Origin: Ctenosaura bakeri | Taxonomy: Eukaryota; Chordata; Lepidosauria; Squamata; Iguanidae | Length of the DNA stretch: 64,000 bases | NCBI GenBank assembly: GCA_948474755.1 | Contig: CAOLHI010001316.1 | Location: 62,001-126,000 of the forward strand | Reading direction: 5' to 3' | In this document: positions 11,125 through 22,400 of the stretch, in pieces | Position numbering within the stretch: the stretch's first letter is position 1 | Layout: each line of letters starts with the position of its first letter | Notes under the pieces: model-generated | Database searches by the model: none | The model's input: the letters and a program-made list of their open reading frames with translations, nothing else | What the model was told of the DNA's origin: nothing | Position numbers and translations under genes: made by a program

Positions 11125-11869
11125 TTTGTTAGAGATTCCTGCTTTTGCTAGGGATGAAAAACACCCTGTCTGTTTCGCTTTTCAATAGCGTTTACACTTT
11201 TTCACAACCAAATTCCTTTGTTCCCATTTCTGTACTAGCTCACAACCTTTTTTAAAAAAAATGCACAATTTTTTTCATGAATATTTTCCTAATATGTTCA
11301 ATGTTTTGCCAGAAATTTCCCCAAGATAGGATATGTCGGCATTCCCATTTGCATTTGCTTTTGCAGTCAGTTTACATGCATGTCTTCATTTTTCTGCACA
11401 TTTTTCCATTGTAGTACATCTTAAGGATTATAAGAATGCCAAAATTAAGCAATAAATATCTTCTGGTTCACGTATTAATTTGGGAAATGCAAATTAAGTT
11501 GACTTTTAACATACAAGCCAAATGAATTTCTCTTTCTTAATTGTAAATATACATTTCTCATGATTCTTTAGGGAAATGAAAGGCTCTTAAAACAAGTCTG
11601 TTCCAAAAAGGGGTGTTCCAAGATACCCATGCTAGCACACTGTAAATGACAATACTGGATGTCAGATTTTGGAAAAGTTACTTTAAAAGATTACAAACCA
11701 AAGAATTCCTCAGCTATCATGATGATGGCTATGCTGGCTGTGGAGCAGGATCTGGGGGGTTGTAGCTCCCTCAAATTAATTATTCCATACTGTGTAGTTG
11801 ACACATTATCTGTGGAGAAAAGACAGGATTTCTTAGTGACAAACTGCTGGGGAAATGCAATTTGATCAC
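11125..11869. other. Unassigned sequence
   Basis: AT-rich, with no recognised element beyond a weak 'agttactttaaaagattaca' motif resembling a short squamate palindromic repeat. Confidence 0.35.
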
Positions 11870-12220
11870 AATGAAAGTATTACCCAGAAAAATATGCCTG
11901 TTTAGCCACAGGGAAACAACAGAGTGATATAAAGGGATGTCATGGACAAGATGGCACAAGCTTCTTTCTGCTACTCCAGAGACTAGAATGAGAACCAAAG
12001 CATTCAGATTACAAGAGAAGAGATGCCACCAAAGCATTAAGAAGAACTGCTTTACTGTAAGAGCTGTTCAACAGTGGAATAGATTGCCTTCGAAGGTGTG
12101 GATTCTCCTTCTTTGGAGGTCTTTAAACAGAGGTTGGATGAGGGTCTTTCAGGAGCACTTTAAGTTGTGTATTCCTGTATGGCAGAGGTTGGATGGGATG
12201 GCCCTTGTGGCCCCTTCTAT
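11870..12220 (+). mobile_element. CR1 LINE 3' fragment
   Basis: The sequence encodes the degraded CR1 RT tail (LSATPETRMRTKAFRLQEKRCHQSIKKNCFTVRAVQQWNRLP), then the 'gaggtctttaaacagaggttgg' block and 'tggatgggatggcccttgtgg'. It belongs to a different subfamily from the copy at 1918-2684. The terminal octamers are missing because the copy breaks off at about 12220. Confidence 0.85.
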
Positions 12221-12324
12221 ATTTGGCAAGAATGCAATTTTTGTTGTCTGAAAAGTTAAACATCTTGTCATTGGGACTGAGTAGTGTTGGTTTCCACGTG
12301 TGTTGAATGGCAGTGTTGCGAAAC

Positions 12325-12505
12325 TGAGCCAAGACACCAAATGTGCAATTGAGCAACAACAAAATGTATATGTGCATCCATGTGCAATGGGCAATGCGCA
12401 TCCATGCACTATGGCACCATGTGCATAACTCTACTTCTGCAATGCTGAACTGTGGCCTTTCTCCACTGGGCAAAATGTTCCAACTGCCACTGTGGGAGAA
12501 CTTAT
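12325..12505 (+). repeat. Unclassified repeat U2, copy 1
   Basis: The stretch is rich in 'tgtgcaact' and 'gtgcatccatg' motifs. It ends in a block equivalent to 'aaaatgtccagccacttcc...gacttat' seen at 52480-52690 and 58735-58935. The family is not recognised. Confidence 0.5.
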
Positions 12506-12692
12506 ATATTCATATGACTGCTCCATCATGCCTTCACACCAGCGACTGGTGAGAGCCCCTCACTCCATATTTCAACTGCCATTGCTCTGGTCTCAGAGGG
12601 AGAGAAAAGCAGCTAGGATCTGCTGAATTTAAATCTTTCCCTCCACTATGGCCCCCCTTTCCTTGTGTGTCATGTCTTATTTAGATTGTAAG

Positions 12693-12795
12693 CCTGAAGG
12701 CAAGAAACTGTCAAATTAGTTATTTGTAAGCTGCTCTGAGAGCCTTTTTGGCTGAAGGATGGGGGATAAATACTCAAATAAATAAATAAAATATA
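12693..12795 (+). repeat. L2-type 3' tail with ATAAATA end
   Basis: 'gtaagctgctctgagagcc' is followed by 'ggctgaaggatgggggataaa' and then 'aaataaataaataaa', the typical L2/SINE tail. It is plus-oriented. Confidence 0.65.
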
Positions 12796-13708
12796 TATAA
12801 GACACCAACAAGTCTTCTCCAAAACTCTTTTTCAGAACTGTGGGATCTGTGTCTAACTTATGAAGAACTAATAATTTTGAAATAGGAAACACATCAATAT
12901 TTTTATTGAGTCTTTTTCTTTCTCTCTCTCGTTCTGATTTAAAGACAAACGAAAAATTCTCCCAAGTTTTAGATACAAAGGAAAATTTTAGATCCATTGA
13001 CATAAGACTTTAATACCATGTGGTCTCGACCTAGAGGATAATACTTAATCCCATCATCCATTTAAGAATGTTGACAATAGAGTGTTGTAAAGTGTCACCT
13101 TGGATATAACTCACAATTAATTTGGACAAGTGAAGAAAGCAGAAGCCAAAATGTTTTGCTAATTCATTTATTGAGTTCTATTTATTAATCACTCTAATGT
13201 ATATGTTGAAAAAAAGATAAGTCTCTCTATAACTACAATTAAAATTAACTATAGATATAACTGTATATATGATGCATGACAGCACATAACTGGAATATCT
13301 GTTGTCCGAGACACAAACAAAATAGCCCTTTAAAGAAATTGTTAGTGTGCCATGAGGTACTGAGTCTGCAATAATTACGAATTTATGGGAAAGTCCTTGA
13401 GGAAGGCAAGAGAAATAGCACAATGGAGGCCTTGAAAATGATCATTTCTTTATGTCTGGAGCAAGGGCTTAACTTTAGATATCATTTGTGCCTGAGGGAG
13501 GGAAAAGTCATTTAAAAAAATACAGTGGAAATGCTACATTCAGAAAAGGAAGATAACTAAAAGCAAACATCATCAGATTTTTCATCTCTGGTGAGTCACA
13601 GATCTTGTGCTGTGTCTGAGGAAAAAAAGCAAAACCATACACACCTGCATTTGATTTGGGATATTCATTTAAGAAGCCTGAAGTCAGGCTTAGATGAGGT
13701 GATACTCA
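12796..13708. other. Unassigned sequence
   Basis: AT-rich, with no supported gene or repeat apart from a short pyrimidine run near 12913-12930. Confidence 0.4.
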
Positions 13709-13831
13709 GGCCATTTCCGCACTATAGCACTGTTATAGCAGCTGGCCTCTCCCTAAACTGCAAACCCCAGGATTCCATAGGATGTTGAAAGTGGAATAAT
13801 AGCACTATAACAGTCTAGTGAGGAAATGGCC
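13709..13831. mobile_element. Hairpin MITE HP-A, copy 5 (left arm deleted)
   Basis: This 123-bp copy retains the left terminus, then jumps to 'ctccctaaactgcaaacccc' and the whole right arm. A perfect duplication TCA flanks it (13706-13708 and 13832-13834). The loss of one arm suggests hairpin-mediated deletion. Confidence 0.85.
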
Positions 13832-14157
13832 TCAGTGGCACATAGTGGAGGAGTCACTTTCTGTACTGTTACTCTCAGAGTCCTGCATTCTAGTCTAGAA
13901 ACATAATGTTTCCCAGTTCTGAGGAAGGCAGTGAGTTTCATAATTCAGTTTTTATGTCTCCAGTTATGGGAAAAGTCACTCTCCAAAGCCCTAGAAATCC
14001 TCTGCCAGCCAGAGCAGAAAATACTGAGCGAGATGGCAAATAACCTAAGTTAATAATAGAGCTTGGAAAAATTCCTGTTTGGGACTCCATCTGCCAGAAC
14101 AACTAGACATGCCCCAAGCCAGCTCATTTTTTCTTCACTGCCTACAATAGTAGCCAG

Positions 14158-14381
14158 GGCACTTTCACACTATACGATTATAGTGCTATGATTCTGCTTT
14201 AACTGTTATGGCAATATTGTATAGAATCCTAGGATTAGCTGTTTGGGGAGAGGTGTTTAAAATGCTCAAGCAGAGAGCTCTAGAGCCACACCAAGCTACA
14301 AAGTTCAGGATTCCATAGGATATTGCCATGGCAGTTAAAGTGGAATCATAATATTATGATTGCACAATGTGAAATTGCCCC
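14158..14381. mobile_element. Divergent hairpin MITE related to HP-A
   Basis: This is a palindrome with arms 'ggcactttcacactatacga' and 'gattctgctttaactgttatggcaatat', matched in reverse on the right. The central 'cagagagctct' block resembles HP-A, but the arms carry an extra 'aactgttatggcaat' section. It is probably a sister subfamily. The target duplication is unclear. Confidence 0.7.
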
Positions 14382-14540
14382 AGGATACTGCCTAGTCCCT
14401 TCCCTTCCCCTCCCCATCCCCAGCCTGTAAATAGCCGCAGCACCTCCTAGGGCTGGGAGGAGTTGTGTGAAGAGCTTGTGAAGAGCACCTTGTGCAACTT
14501 CTAAAACAAGATATGCATGCATATAATCTGATTTTTCCTT

Positions 14541-14626
14541 GCCTAAGAAAACCCTATGAAATTCATGAGGTTGCCATAGGTTAACTTAAAGGTACACACA
14601 CATACACACACACACACAAAACCTCT
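14541..14626 (+). repeat. SINE-like fragment followed by (CA)n
   Basis: 'tgcctaagaaaaccctatgaa' with 'attcatgaggttgccata' is the plus-strand form of the block seen inverted at 23605-23720. A short CA run follows at 14596-14622. Confidence 0.5.
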
Positions 14627-15257
14627 GAGTTAAGCGCATGTATGCTACTAATGGAAGTCTAGCCATTGTGGCATTGTTTTAGAAAACTCATAGGGTTGAG
14701 AAGATGAAATCAGGAAGAAGTTTTTGACAGAATACAAATGGATTTTCTGTCCTTAGCTCAATGTTGCAGTGCAAAATGTTCCTATCTGGGATGCCCAATT
14801 CTATTCTCTCAACAAACTTGGTTTTCTGTTCCACCCACTTAGCAGTCATTGAGAAAGTGTAATCTTCACTGAACCTTTCTCCTCATGAATGATGGTGAGG
14901 AATATTTTCCAAAGTCTTTCTGCAGTTCTGCAAGCTTGGGGGCTTCTCCAGGTCTAGTGATATCCGATATCCTCATGTAATGAATGGTGCCATTTTGGCA
15001 ACACAAGACCCTGCACTCAGAATATATGTGTCACGGTGGGCAACATATAGCTCGTGGGTGGTACATAACCCTTCTTCCCTCAATGAAAGTAAATATCAGT
15101 ATCACCAACCTACTTGCCCCATCTTCTCTCCATCACTTCCTTTCTGGAAACAAAGTAAATGCTCTACCCTACATGCTGGCCAAACTTTATTTTGCAGGAG
15201 GGCACTCTGGCACGTTTCTGAATCATAGAGAGTTTCTGGGCTGTGGTGGCATAAACG

Positions 15258-15860
15258 TCAGCACAGCCTCCAGCATTTCAAAGCTGAAAAAAAGGATACG
15301 TGTGGTCAAGCAACATCAGAGTTTGGTCAAGATGGCAAAAGTTATTAATGAAAAAAAAAGGATAAGTGAAGGGAGGCTGCAGAACTTTGCTTTTGTCTGA
15401 GCCTACAGGGAAGGGCTAGATCCTGTCGCATCCTCTCCTTCCTCCCTTGCAGAGTTAAATGAGAGCAAACTACTTTTGCACTTTGAACTTAGGCCATTTC
15501 TGCCCTACATTGTTATAGTGCTATTATTCCACTTTCAGCATCCTATGGAATCCTGGGGTTTGCAGTTTAGGGAGGGGCATTTAGAATTCTCAACCAGAGA
15601 GCTCTTTAGCATCAGTGAACTACAAACCCCAGAATTCCACAGGAAGTTGAAAGTGGAATAATAGCACTATAACAATGTAGTGCAGCAATGGCCTTAATTT
15701 GTAGTAATTGATGTAGCTAAAGAAAAAGGGGAAAGGTGGGAAGAAGAGAGAGAAACTGAGTTATTTTAAAAGCAGCTGAACCAGTAGGGTGACACAGGAT
15801 TAGTCGGGACAGTCTTTGCTAAATTGGGACAGTTGGAGGTTATGCTTCAGTGGATTATGG
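15258..15860 (-). repeat. Unclassified repeat U1, copy in minus orientation, split by HP-A
   Basis: In reverse complement it carries the U1 motifs (attaataacttttgcc... with the 'catcttgacca' block). It is interrupted by an HP-A element at 15492-15693. The uninterrupted copy at 47066-47415 runs from 'acttttgcattttgac' to 'gcaattgatgtaag' directly. Confidence 0.7.
15492..15693. mobile_element. Hairpin MITE HP-A, copy 6, inside U1
   Basis: This 202-bp palindrome has a perfect TTA duplication (15489-15491 and 15694-15696). Comparison with the empty U1 copy at 47066-47415 supports single-copy TTA-like sequence before insertion. Confidence 0.92.
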
Positions 15861-16419
15861 GGCAAGGTCCAGCGCAGCTCCCCAAGTCCCAAATGTTGCC
15901 CAGTTTTGATACATGCTATGAGCATTTATGTTTTTTAAAATAAATTTCATAACTAGATGTATGAGTTATACCTTCATCTGCCAGAAACTCAGGGCAAGAT
16001 TCACTAAAACTACAAAAGACACGAACAAAAAGGTATACGTCATTAAACCTCCCTCCACTAAAGACATGAACAAAAACATGCAATACAATAAATGATGGGT
16101 TTCAACTCAGGGCCAAGGATTTCAGCTGTTTAGCTGCATTTTAATACAAGAAAAATAGTCAGTACATTATTGAAGAAAACAAGCTGAGATTCCCTTTGAT
16201 GCTGGAGAAGCATTAAGCTGTGCTGGCATTGTTACACTACGGGTTTGGTGCCAATGTGCTGGGAGAAGGATATGCCAGCCAGCTGGCATGATGGCAGGAG
16301 AGAATGCTTTGCCAGCATCCACAAATGGTTGTTTGGATTCATGGGGGCAGAGGTTACCATGGGGCCTTTGGGCTGCTATCGAACAACTGAAGTGGAGAAG
16401 TGTTGTACAAGGAGATATA
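15861..16419. other. Unassigned sequence
   Basis: No gene or repeat was recognised. Confidence 0.4.
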
Positions 16420-16602
16420 GGGCCTTTCTGCCCTACACTGTTAAATAGTGCTGTTATTCCACTTTGTACATCAGTTTAGGGAGGGGCATTTAGAATTCTC
16501 AGCCAGAGAGCTCTTTGATCCCAGTAAACTACAAACCCCAGAATCCTACAGAATGTTGAAAATGGAATAATAGTATTATAACAGTCTAATGTGGAAAAGC
16601 CC
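16420..16602. mobile_element. Hairpin MITE HP-A, copy 7
   Basis: A mutated palindrome whose left arm lacks part of the 'aacatcctatggaatcctgg' block. The flanks ATA/ATT fit a decayed 3-bp duplication. Confidence 0.8.
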
Positions 16603-16731
16603 ATTGGATAGTGCCTTGCACAACACCAGGAGAAGTGCATGTAGTTTTGTAACCCATTTGTATATGGGTTATACAAATATAAGCCACCCAGTCAAAGAAG
16701 TATTGCAATCCATCAGTGGCCCAATGATTTA

Positions 16732-16853
16732 GGCCGTTTCCATACTAGACTGTTGTAGTGCTATTATTCCACTTTCAACATCCTAAGGAATCCTGAGGTT
16801 TGCCGTTTAGAGAGGGGCCAATAGCACTATAACAATTTAGTGCGGAAATGGCC
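16732..16853. mobile_element. Hairpin MITE HP-A, copy 8 (right arm deleted)
   Basis: This 122-bp copy keeps the whole left arm, then jumps to the distal right end ('agcactataacaatttagtg'). A perfect TTA duplication flanks it (16729-16731 and 16854-16856). It is the mirror-image deletion of the copy at 13709-13831. Confidence 0.88.
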
Positions 16854-17174
16854 TTAGACATTAGAGCAGAAATGGCTACTTAGAAACATGTTAGCTTTCT
16901 GTCAGAGATCCTGGAAAAGTTCCTTTTTAAAAGTTTTATTGCTTTGTTTTTCTTCTTTAATAATATCAATCTGAAGGACTATAGTATATTTATTATTTCA
17001 CTATTTTAGTATGAAGTATAATGATGGACAATACAGTTCTCCTTTTAATAAAGAAATTACAGGCAAATATGCTAAAGAGATAAAAGAGATATGCATCTAT
17101 TGGCTGGGGGGTAGCAGTTTTACAGAGAGGGACACATAGATTGAATCTCATCCAATAGTTTGATTTTTTAAAGC

Positions 17175-17410
17175 ACTGTAACCCTGATGATTTTGCTTAA
17201 TTCTATTGCTTGGGAGTAAGTTCCTCTAAAATCACTATAATTTACTTCTGAGTAGACACATATAAGATTGCACTGTAAGTATTGGTATTTGAATTGCAGT
17301 TTGAAATTCTTTGGACTGCAGTTGTACACTGACTTACCTTGAAGTAAGTCCCTGTGAATTCTTTGGGGATTATTTCTTACTAGACATATATAGGGTGGCA
17401 CTGTCTGCCT
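17175..17410. repeat. Palindromic 'aagtaagtcc' repeat pieces
   Basis: Two adjacent blocks carry 'tgggagtaagttcctctaaa'/'tacttctgagtagacacat' and 'ttgaagtaagtccctgtgaa'/'ttactagacatatatag'. These resemble a short squamate palindromic element with 'actcagaagtaagtcc' arms, also seen at 51780-51890 and 55820-56130. Confidence 0.5.
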
Positions 17411-18197
17411 GCTCTCCAAAATGTGCCGGCTTTAAGTGTAAGCTGAAGTTCACTTCATAAAAGAGTGCATGTTTGGAGTGCCTCAAGGATTGGATGGGCC
17501 AATTTTGCAAATTCCTGTCATTATATTTATTCAACAACATACTGTAAACAAGAGAAGGGGCAATGCTGTATCAGCAACAGATGTTCAGTATAAAGATGTC
17601 AGGCTGAAGGACAAGACTGTAATAGATTCTCCTGAAATTAAGGCAATGCCATTTATGCAGGCAGGAGTTACGGGAATTTGCCTGGTGTTTTCCCTGGCTT
17701 CCTCACTAAGTGTGTAGCCCTGAATTTAATATTATTTGATTTAAATTATGTATATCATTTGCAAGACATATGGATTTTTTGCTGTCTCAAGAGAGGTGTC
17801 AATAAATGTTTAGAAATGCAGATTGTTAATTTTTCCTAACTGCTTTTTTAACATCCAAGAGTATGCATGTGCTACCACATTCTATGCTAAAAAAGCTGCT
17901 GCAGAAAATAACTTCACTGAAAGGTTCATGAACACCTTTATCTCTCCCACTTTCCACCAATAAGTTTTTCTCTCTATCCTGTCACTCAGCAGCCATTCTG
18001 TATGTGTAGAATGCATTTTACGATAACATGTAACTCATTGGAGAGGATAATGGCTTGCTCCCTTTTCCACACAACCCAGTGAACAATGCCTCAACCTAAT
18101 TTTGATTGTTTCTGTCCTAAGAATGCTCCTAAAAGTTACCATAGCATGCTACTTCTAGAGATTCATACAACATGCTACCTTGACCAGGTACAATGTC
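17411..18197. other. Unassigned sequence
   Basis: No recognised gene or repeat. One frame of 82 codons (17469-17717) has no familiar motif. Confidence 0.4.
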
Positions 18198-18543
18198 AGA
18201 CAGATCTTGGAGGCAAGATGAGGAAGATGAGAATTATCCCTATTTATTTTGGATGGAGCCCTGGTGGCACAGTGGTTAAATGTGGTACTGCAGCCACAAC
18301 ATTGTGGGTTCAGTCCTGTGGGGCTCCAGGTTGACTCAGCCTTCCATCCTTCTGTAGTTGGTAAAATGAGTACCCAGCTTGTTAGGGGCAATTAGCTAAA
18401 CACATTGTAAACCACTTAGGGAGTGCTTTGCACTGATAAGCGGTATAGAAATGTAACTGCTATTGCTATTTGGAATCTGATCTCTTGCTCTCTAAAGGAG
18501 CACCTTGTCATGCAGGATCCTACTTAGTACTGCATACTCTCCA
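18198..18543 (+). repeat. Low-copy segment with a paralogue at 28951-29075, split by a Sauria SINE
   Basis: The flanks (18198-18253 and 18469-18543) align with 28951-29075 almost base for base, starting 'agacagatcttggaggcaag' and ending 'cttagtactgcata'. The Sauria SINE is present here only. The right part merges into a U1 copy. Confidence 0.8.
18255..18468 (+). mobile_element. Sauria SINE (tRNA-derived, squamate-specific)
   Basis: It starts 'ggagccctggtggcacagtg' (RNA polymerase III A-box region). A B-box-like 'gggttcagtcc' lies near 18306-18316, then 'ttggtaaaatgagtacccag' and 'gggggcaatta'-type sequence, and it ends in the RTE/BovB-like tail 'tgctattgctat'. It is flanked by TTTGGA duplications (18248-18253 and 18469-18474). 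The paralogous segment at 28951-29075 lacks the insertion and confirms the boundaries. It is a strong marker that the host is a squamate reptile. Confidence 0.95.
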
Positions 18544-18895
18544 ACTGTCCCAGTCAAGCAGGGGCAGTACTAATTTATCGTTTGCCAAATCAGTTCCTTT
18601 TAAAATGTCCGGGTTTCTCGCTCTTCCTTTAACTTTCCTCCTTGGTCCTCAGCTTACTTCAATCACTGCAAACAGAGTTCAAAGCACACAAGTACTTTGC
18701 ACGCAGTTAACTGAGTGGGAGAGAGGACCGGACAAATCAGAATCTTGCTGCTCCTAGAAGGTAAAAGCAAACTGCTGCAGTCTCTCCTGGCTTGTGTGTT
18801 TTTCTTCATCAATAAAGTTTCCCATCTTGACCACACTCTGATGTTGCCTAGCCCCAGATGTCCTGGGTGTCATCTGTGACATCTTGGAAGGTATT
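18531..18895 (+). repeat. Unclassified repeat U1, plus-strand copy
   Basis: It begins 'catactctccaactgtccc', has the pyrimidine-rich middle, and ends 'catcttgaccacactctgat' followed by 'gttgcctagcccc'. Motif order matches copies at 96-420 and 56806-57178. Confidence 0.65.
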
Positions 18896-19084
18896 GCATT
18901 GATGAATATAATCAGCGGCACACCTAAAGAATGTAGAGGTGTATAGCATTATGCATGGTGTAGAGAAAGTAGATGGGAAGAATCTTGTCTTCCTCTCTGA
19001 TAACAGTAGAACCAAGGGTCTTCCACAGAAGATTTGAGAGTTTTGGAACACATCAAAGGAAAGTTGAGGATTCAGGACATAACC

Positions 19085-19235
19085 ACTTTCATAGAGTGCA
19101 GTTAAATTATTGAAGTCACTGCAAGAAGATGGTAGTAATGATTGTCAATATGGACCACTAAAAAGAGGATTAGATACATTCATGGAGGTTAGGACCACCA
19201 ATGGCTACTAGTTAGGGCTACATAGCTAGCCATAA
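19085..19235 (+). repeat. LINE (CR1/L2-like) 3' fragment
   Basis: 'aaaagaggattagatacattc' with 'atggaggttaggaccaccaatggctac' matches the familiar end of a degraded LINE protein (..KRGLDTF.. followed by NGY) and its UTR. Class assignment is tentative. Confidence 0.5.
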
Positions 19236-20445
19236 CTTTGAAACTTTTGTAAAGCTCTGCTAATGCATTGTGCCAGTGCTGTAGTACAGATGTGGTGATC
19301 CATACTGGGGATCCCAGGAAACATGCTAAAGATTCTGGTTCTTATTTGGTGCCCTTGCAGTTATCTATTTTAAGAAAGCAAAGTACAGTCTTCTTGGAAG
19401 TGATATCCATAATTGCATATTAATACTAATAATCGTTCCTTAAAATAAACCACTTTGAGAGAGGGTAAGTCTCTCTCTCTCTCTCTTAAAAAAATTAAGT
19501 TATTAACAATATGACACAATGGCATAATGTTACTATTTGAAACTGGCTCTTGCAAACATTAGATATGGCAATACTAAAGCTATCAGTATTATTTGGCAAT
19601 GTTTTGTTACCAAATATATTTGCTAAACATTAACCCAGCCACAAATGTCTGTACAGTATAATCAGACATTTCCATTCACAGAGTCCTTCTGAACTCTGGA
19701 CCTTAGGGTTAATATGTCTTCATTTTACAGGAAAGAGCCTCTCTCTCATAGCTTTTCCTTTCTAGGCTTCTCAGTATGACATTTTTTGCAGGCTACTTGG
19801 CACAGAATATATCAAAGTTTTGATTCCAGAAGTATTTGCTAAGAGTTTCACGTCAGGCCCAAGGGCTCAGCCAATCAAATATGATTGCCCTTCCTGAGTC
19901 AAATGAGTCAATGTGACATAGATCATGGGAGTCTCAGGAATGATGGAAGGAAGACTGTTGAAATCACAGTGGTGTGCCATCCCCCAAAACAAATTTCAAG
20001 GAAAACAGCCTTGAGCCAAGAGAGTAAACCAAAATCAGAGAACAATGTTCAGCTAAGTGAAGGCATGTCAAAAGAGAACCAAATTTTTTAGAAGACATTT
20101 TGTGAAAGAATTTCTGAGAAAAAGAAGGTGACTTTGCCAAATGTTCTCTTTGTACCTTCTGTTTTTTTAAATGATGGACACAGTTTCTCTATGCTTCTGA
20201 GGAAAATGGTGATGGCTGCCGAGGAGGAGGAGGAGGAGGAGGGGGATTTTTTTAAAATCAATGTTATGGAATGATGCTAAGTCTTAGCCATTGCGGCGGG
20301 TGAAACATGTTAGGTAGGCTGTCAACACTGTTGCTGGTTCAGTCACTCTGTGTAGCAACACACATACACAGAGAGAGAGAGAAGAAAAGAAAGAAAAGAA
20401 AGAAACTGTGCTACTGTTCTACCACTGTTCACAGGTAATATCATT
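19236..20445. other. Unassigned sequence with short microsatellites
   Basis: Holds a CT run near 19471-19487, a GAG run at 20221-20243 and an AG/AAAG run at 20370-20405. No gene was seen. Confidence 0.5.
20221..20243. repeat. (GAG)n trinucleotide run
   Basis: About seven consecutive GAG/GGA units precede a G4 and T-rich tract. Confidence 0.9.
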
Positions 20446-20697
20446 GTTGTTGTGTTGTATGGCTTCAAGTCATTTCCAACTTCTGGCAGCCATATCATGG
20501 GCTGGTTGGCTTGCTTGTTTCGAACAAGGTTTATTCAGAGGGGGTTTGCCTTTGCCTTCCTCTGAGGGTAAGACAGTGTGACTTGCCCAAGTTCACACAG
20601 TGGTTTTCTATGTCTGACAGCAGTGATTTAAACCCTGGTTTCCAGAGTCATAGTCTAATGCTCAAACCACCACACCATGCCAATTCTCACAGGTAAC
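20446..20697 (-). mobile_element. tRNA-type SINE, minus strand
   Basis: In this orientation it reads 'ttgttgttgtgttgtatggc', 'ttcaagtcatttccaactt', 'ggtttgcctttgccttcctc', and ends at the tRNA-like head 'ctcaaaccaccacaccatgc'. It belongs to the same family as copies at 21966, 32655, 34902, 38424, 41203, 45513 and 55880. It has no coding capacity and is not a functional tRNA. Confidence 0.88.
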
Positions 20698-21086
20698 GTC
20701 ACCCTTGAAAAACTGTTGGTGAACTTAATTTCCCTCCTGAGAAATTGAGTGAAATGCCCCCTCTGGAAACAAAGCGATCACAAAATCCTCACAAAGCGAT
20801 CACAAGCTGTTCATGTGTCCGATAGTACTTGAAAATTTGTGGAATATATGAAATAAAGAGTAAGCAGACAGACAGAATACACAAGGAAATGTATAGACAG
20901 ATGCAATAGTCAACCTTCAAATATTAGGACTATTGGGTTAAGGTAGGCTGCAAAAGTGCAAAAGTTATGAGAGATATTTTGTCATGACCCAGGGGATGGA
21001 TATGGACTCAAAGGAACAAGTGGTACAACAGAAGAGGCACTGGACACAGACACTATTGTAGAGCCAGAGACTTCCCTGTAAACTAA

Positions 21087-21478
21087 GACCATTTCTGCAT
21101 GACAGGGTTGTCCCACTAGATAAATGGGATGGCAGTGGTTGGCTGTTTGTGCTTCTGCACAACATCACCACTGTCCCGTTGCCATTTAGTCTCCAAGCAT
21201 TGTGTTCATGGAGTATTTGCTAAACTGATAAAATTCATTGGGCACGTGCAAATATGCGATGCTTCCATCCTTCCCTGATATGCAGAAGGGATAGAAACGC
21301 AATCAAATGCTTCCAATCCCTACTGCAGCAAAGGGAAGGTGTGGGTCCAGCTGTATCCTTTCACAATCAGCCAGTGGCATGTGGAGAGAAGCGCTGGCTC
21401 CCTGTGATGATCCTGGCAGAAGTATTGCTGGGATTGCCTTAGGACGATGCAGAAGAGTGTCGTTGTGTGGAAATGGCC
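21087..21478. mobile_element. GGCC-ended 392-bp element (family D)
   Basis: The left end is GACCATTTCTGCATGACAGG; the reverse complement of the right end is GGCCATTTCCACACAACGAC. A perfect TAA duplication flanks it (21084-21086 and 21479-21481). The interior is not an HP-A palindrome and encodes no recognisable transposase; short frames of up to about 80 codons are incidental. The end sequence resembles HP-A, suggesting the same mobilising enzyme. Confidence 0.7.
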
Positions 21479-21965
21479 TAAGCCTGGAACAGCAGACATA
21501 TTTGGGCATTTATGGCCCTGGACCAACAATGATGGCCTCAGAATGTTAGAAAAAAAATCTTTTCAAAGAGCTCCAAATCACTTGAACCCAGTATGCCACG
21601 TGGCACTAGTTCCAGTAGTGTGTTCAGCATGAGATCCTGAAAAGATGAAAGAGAACTGGATATCAGGCTGATGAAAGGTCTTTCATTTTAAGCTTTCCTA
21701 TTTTGAAGAAAGGGGTATTTTGACCCAGGAGGAATAAAAGGCATCTATAGAGTTTCAGACCTTGTTGGAACAAGTTGCTTTTTTGGAGCTGTTCTGCAAG
21801 CTACATTAACTTGTGGGCTGCTGCTACTGGCATGACACTACATATTATAACTTACTTGCTCCCTGTAAACCTTGGCCTTTTTATGGTAGCGACGAAAGGA
21901 ACAAAATAAACTGTCCTATAACATCTGATTTGGATTCTGTATAAACAATGTAATACATGTTGAGA
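21479..21965. other. Unassigned sequence
   Basis: No recognised gene or repeat. Confidence 0.4.
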
Positions 21966-22190
21966 CTCAGCATGGTGCAGTGGCTTTTGTGTGATGGACC
22001 CTGGGCGACCAGAATTAAAAACCCCAATCAGCCATGGAAACCTACTGCCTGACCTTGGACAAGTCACTGTCTCTCACCCTCAGAGGCAAAGCCCTTCTGA
22101 ACAAATTTTGACAAGAAAACCCTGTGGTAGGTTCACCTTAGGGTCACCATAACTCAGAAATGACATGAAGGCACACAACAACACTAAAAT
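21966..22190 (+). mobile_element. tRNA-type SINE, plus strand
   Basis: The head 'cagcatggtgcagtggcttt' (A-box region) is followed by 'ccatggaaacctactgcctg', 'ccttggacaagtcactgtct', and the tail 'gaaggcacacaacaacacta'. The middle is fairly complete, and it has diverged from other copies by scattered substitutions. Confidence 0.88.
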
Positions 22191-22266
22191 TTGATGGATA
22201 CAGTAGTTGAGAATTGGTCATAAATTTAACAATCTCTATAGAGATGGAGAAAGCTCCTATACAGAA

Positions 22267-22400
22267 AAGTAGACATAATCCCAATGTCTGATACAAAAAA
22301 CAGGATTTTCTATTTGTTTACAAGGGTTTGGATTATGATGTGTATGGCCAACCTAATTCATGAGGTAAGATTTTGGGGAGGAATGGAATGCCATGACAAG
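22267..22400. repeat. 134-bp direct repeat, copy 1
   Basis: It is identical to 24237-24370 except for one base (A at 22284, G at 24254). Offset between copies is 1970 bp. No transposon ends or microsatellite are visible in it. This copy sits in otherwise unassigned sequence, so it is the likelier source. Confidence 0.95.

Noticed and set aside
14984..15400. 138-codon frame
   Set aside because: Its second half lies in a minus-strand U1 repeat and its overlapping partner frame is equally open; no recognisable domain.
18255..18330. Possible tRNA gene from A- and B-box-like motifs
   Set aside because: The motifs are the head of the Sauria SINE; no clover-leaf with an anticodon stem is retained. 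The same holds for the heads of the other tRNA-type SINEs.
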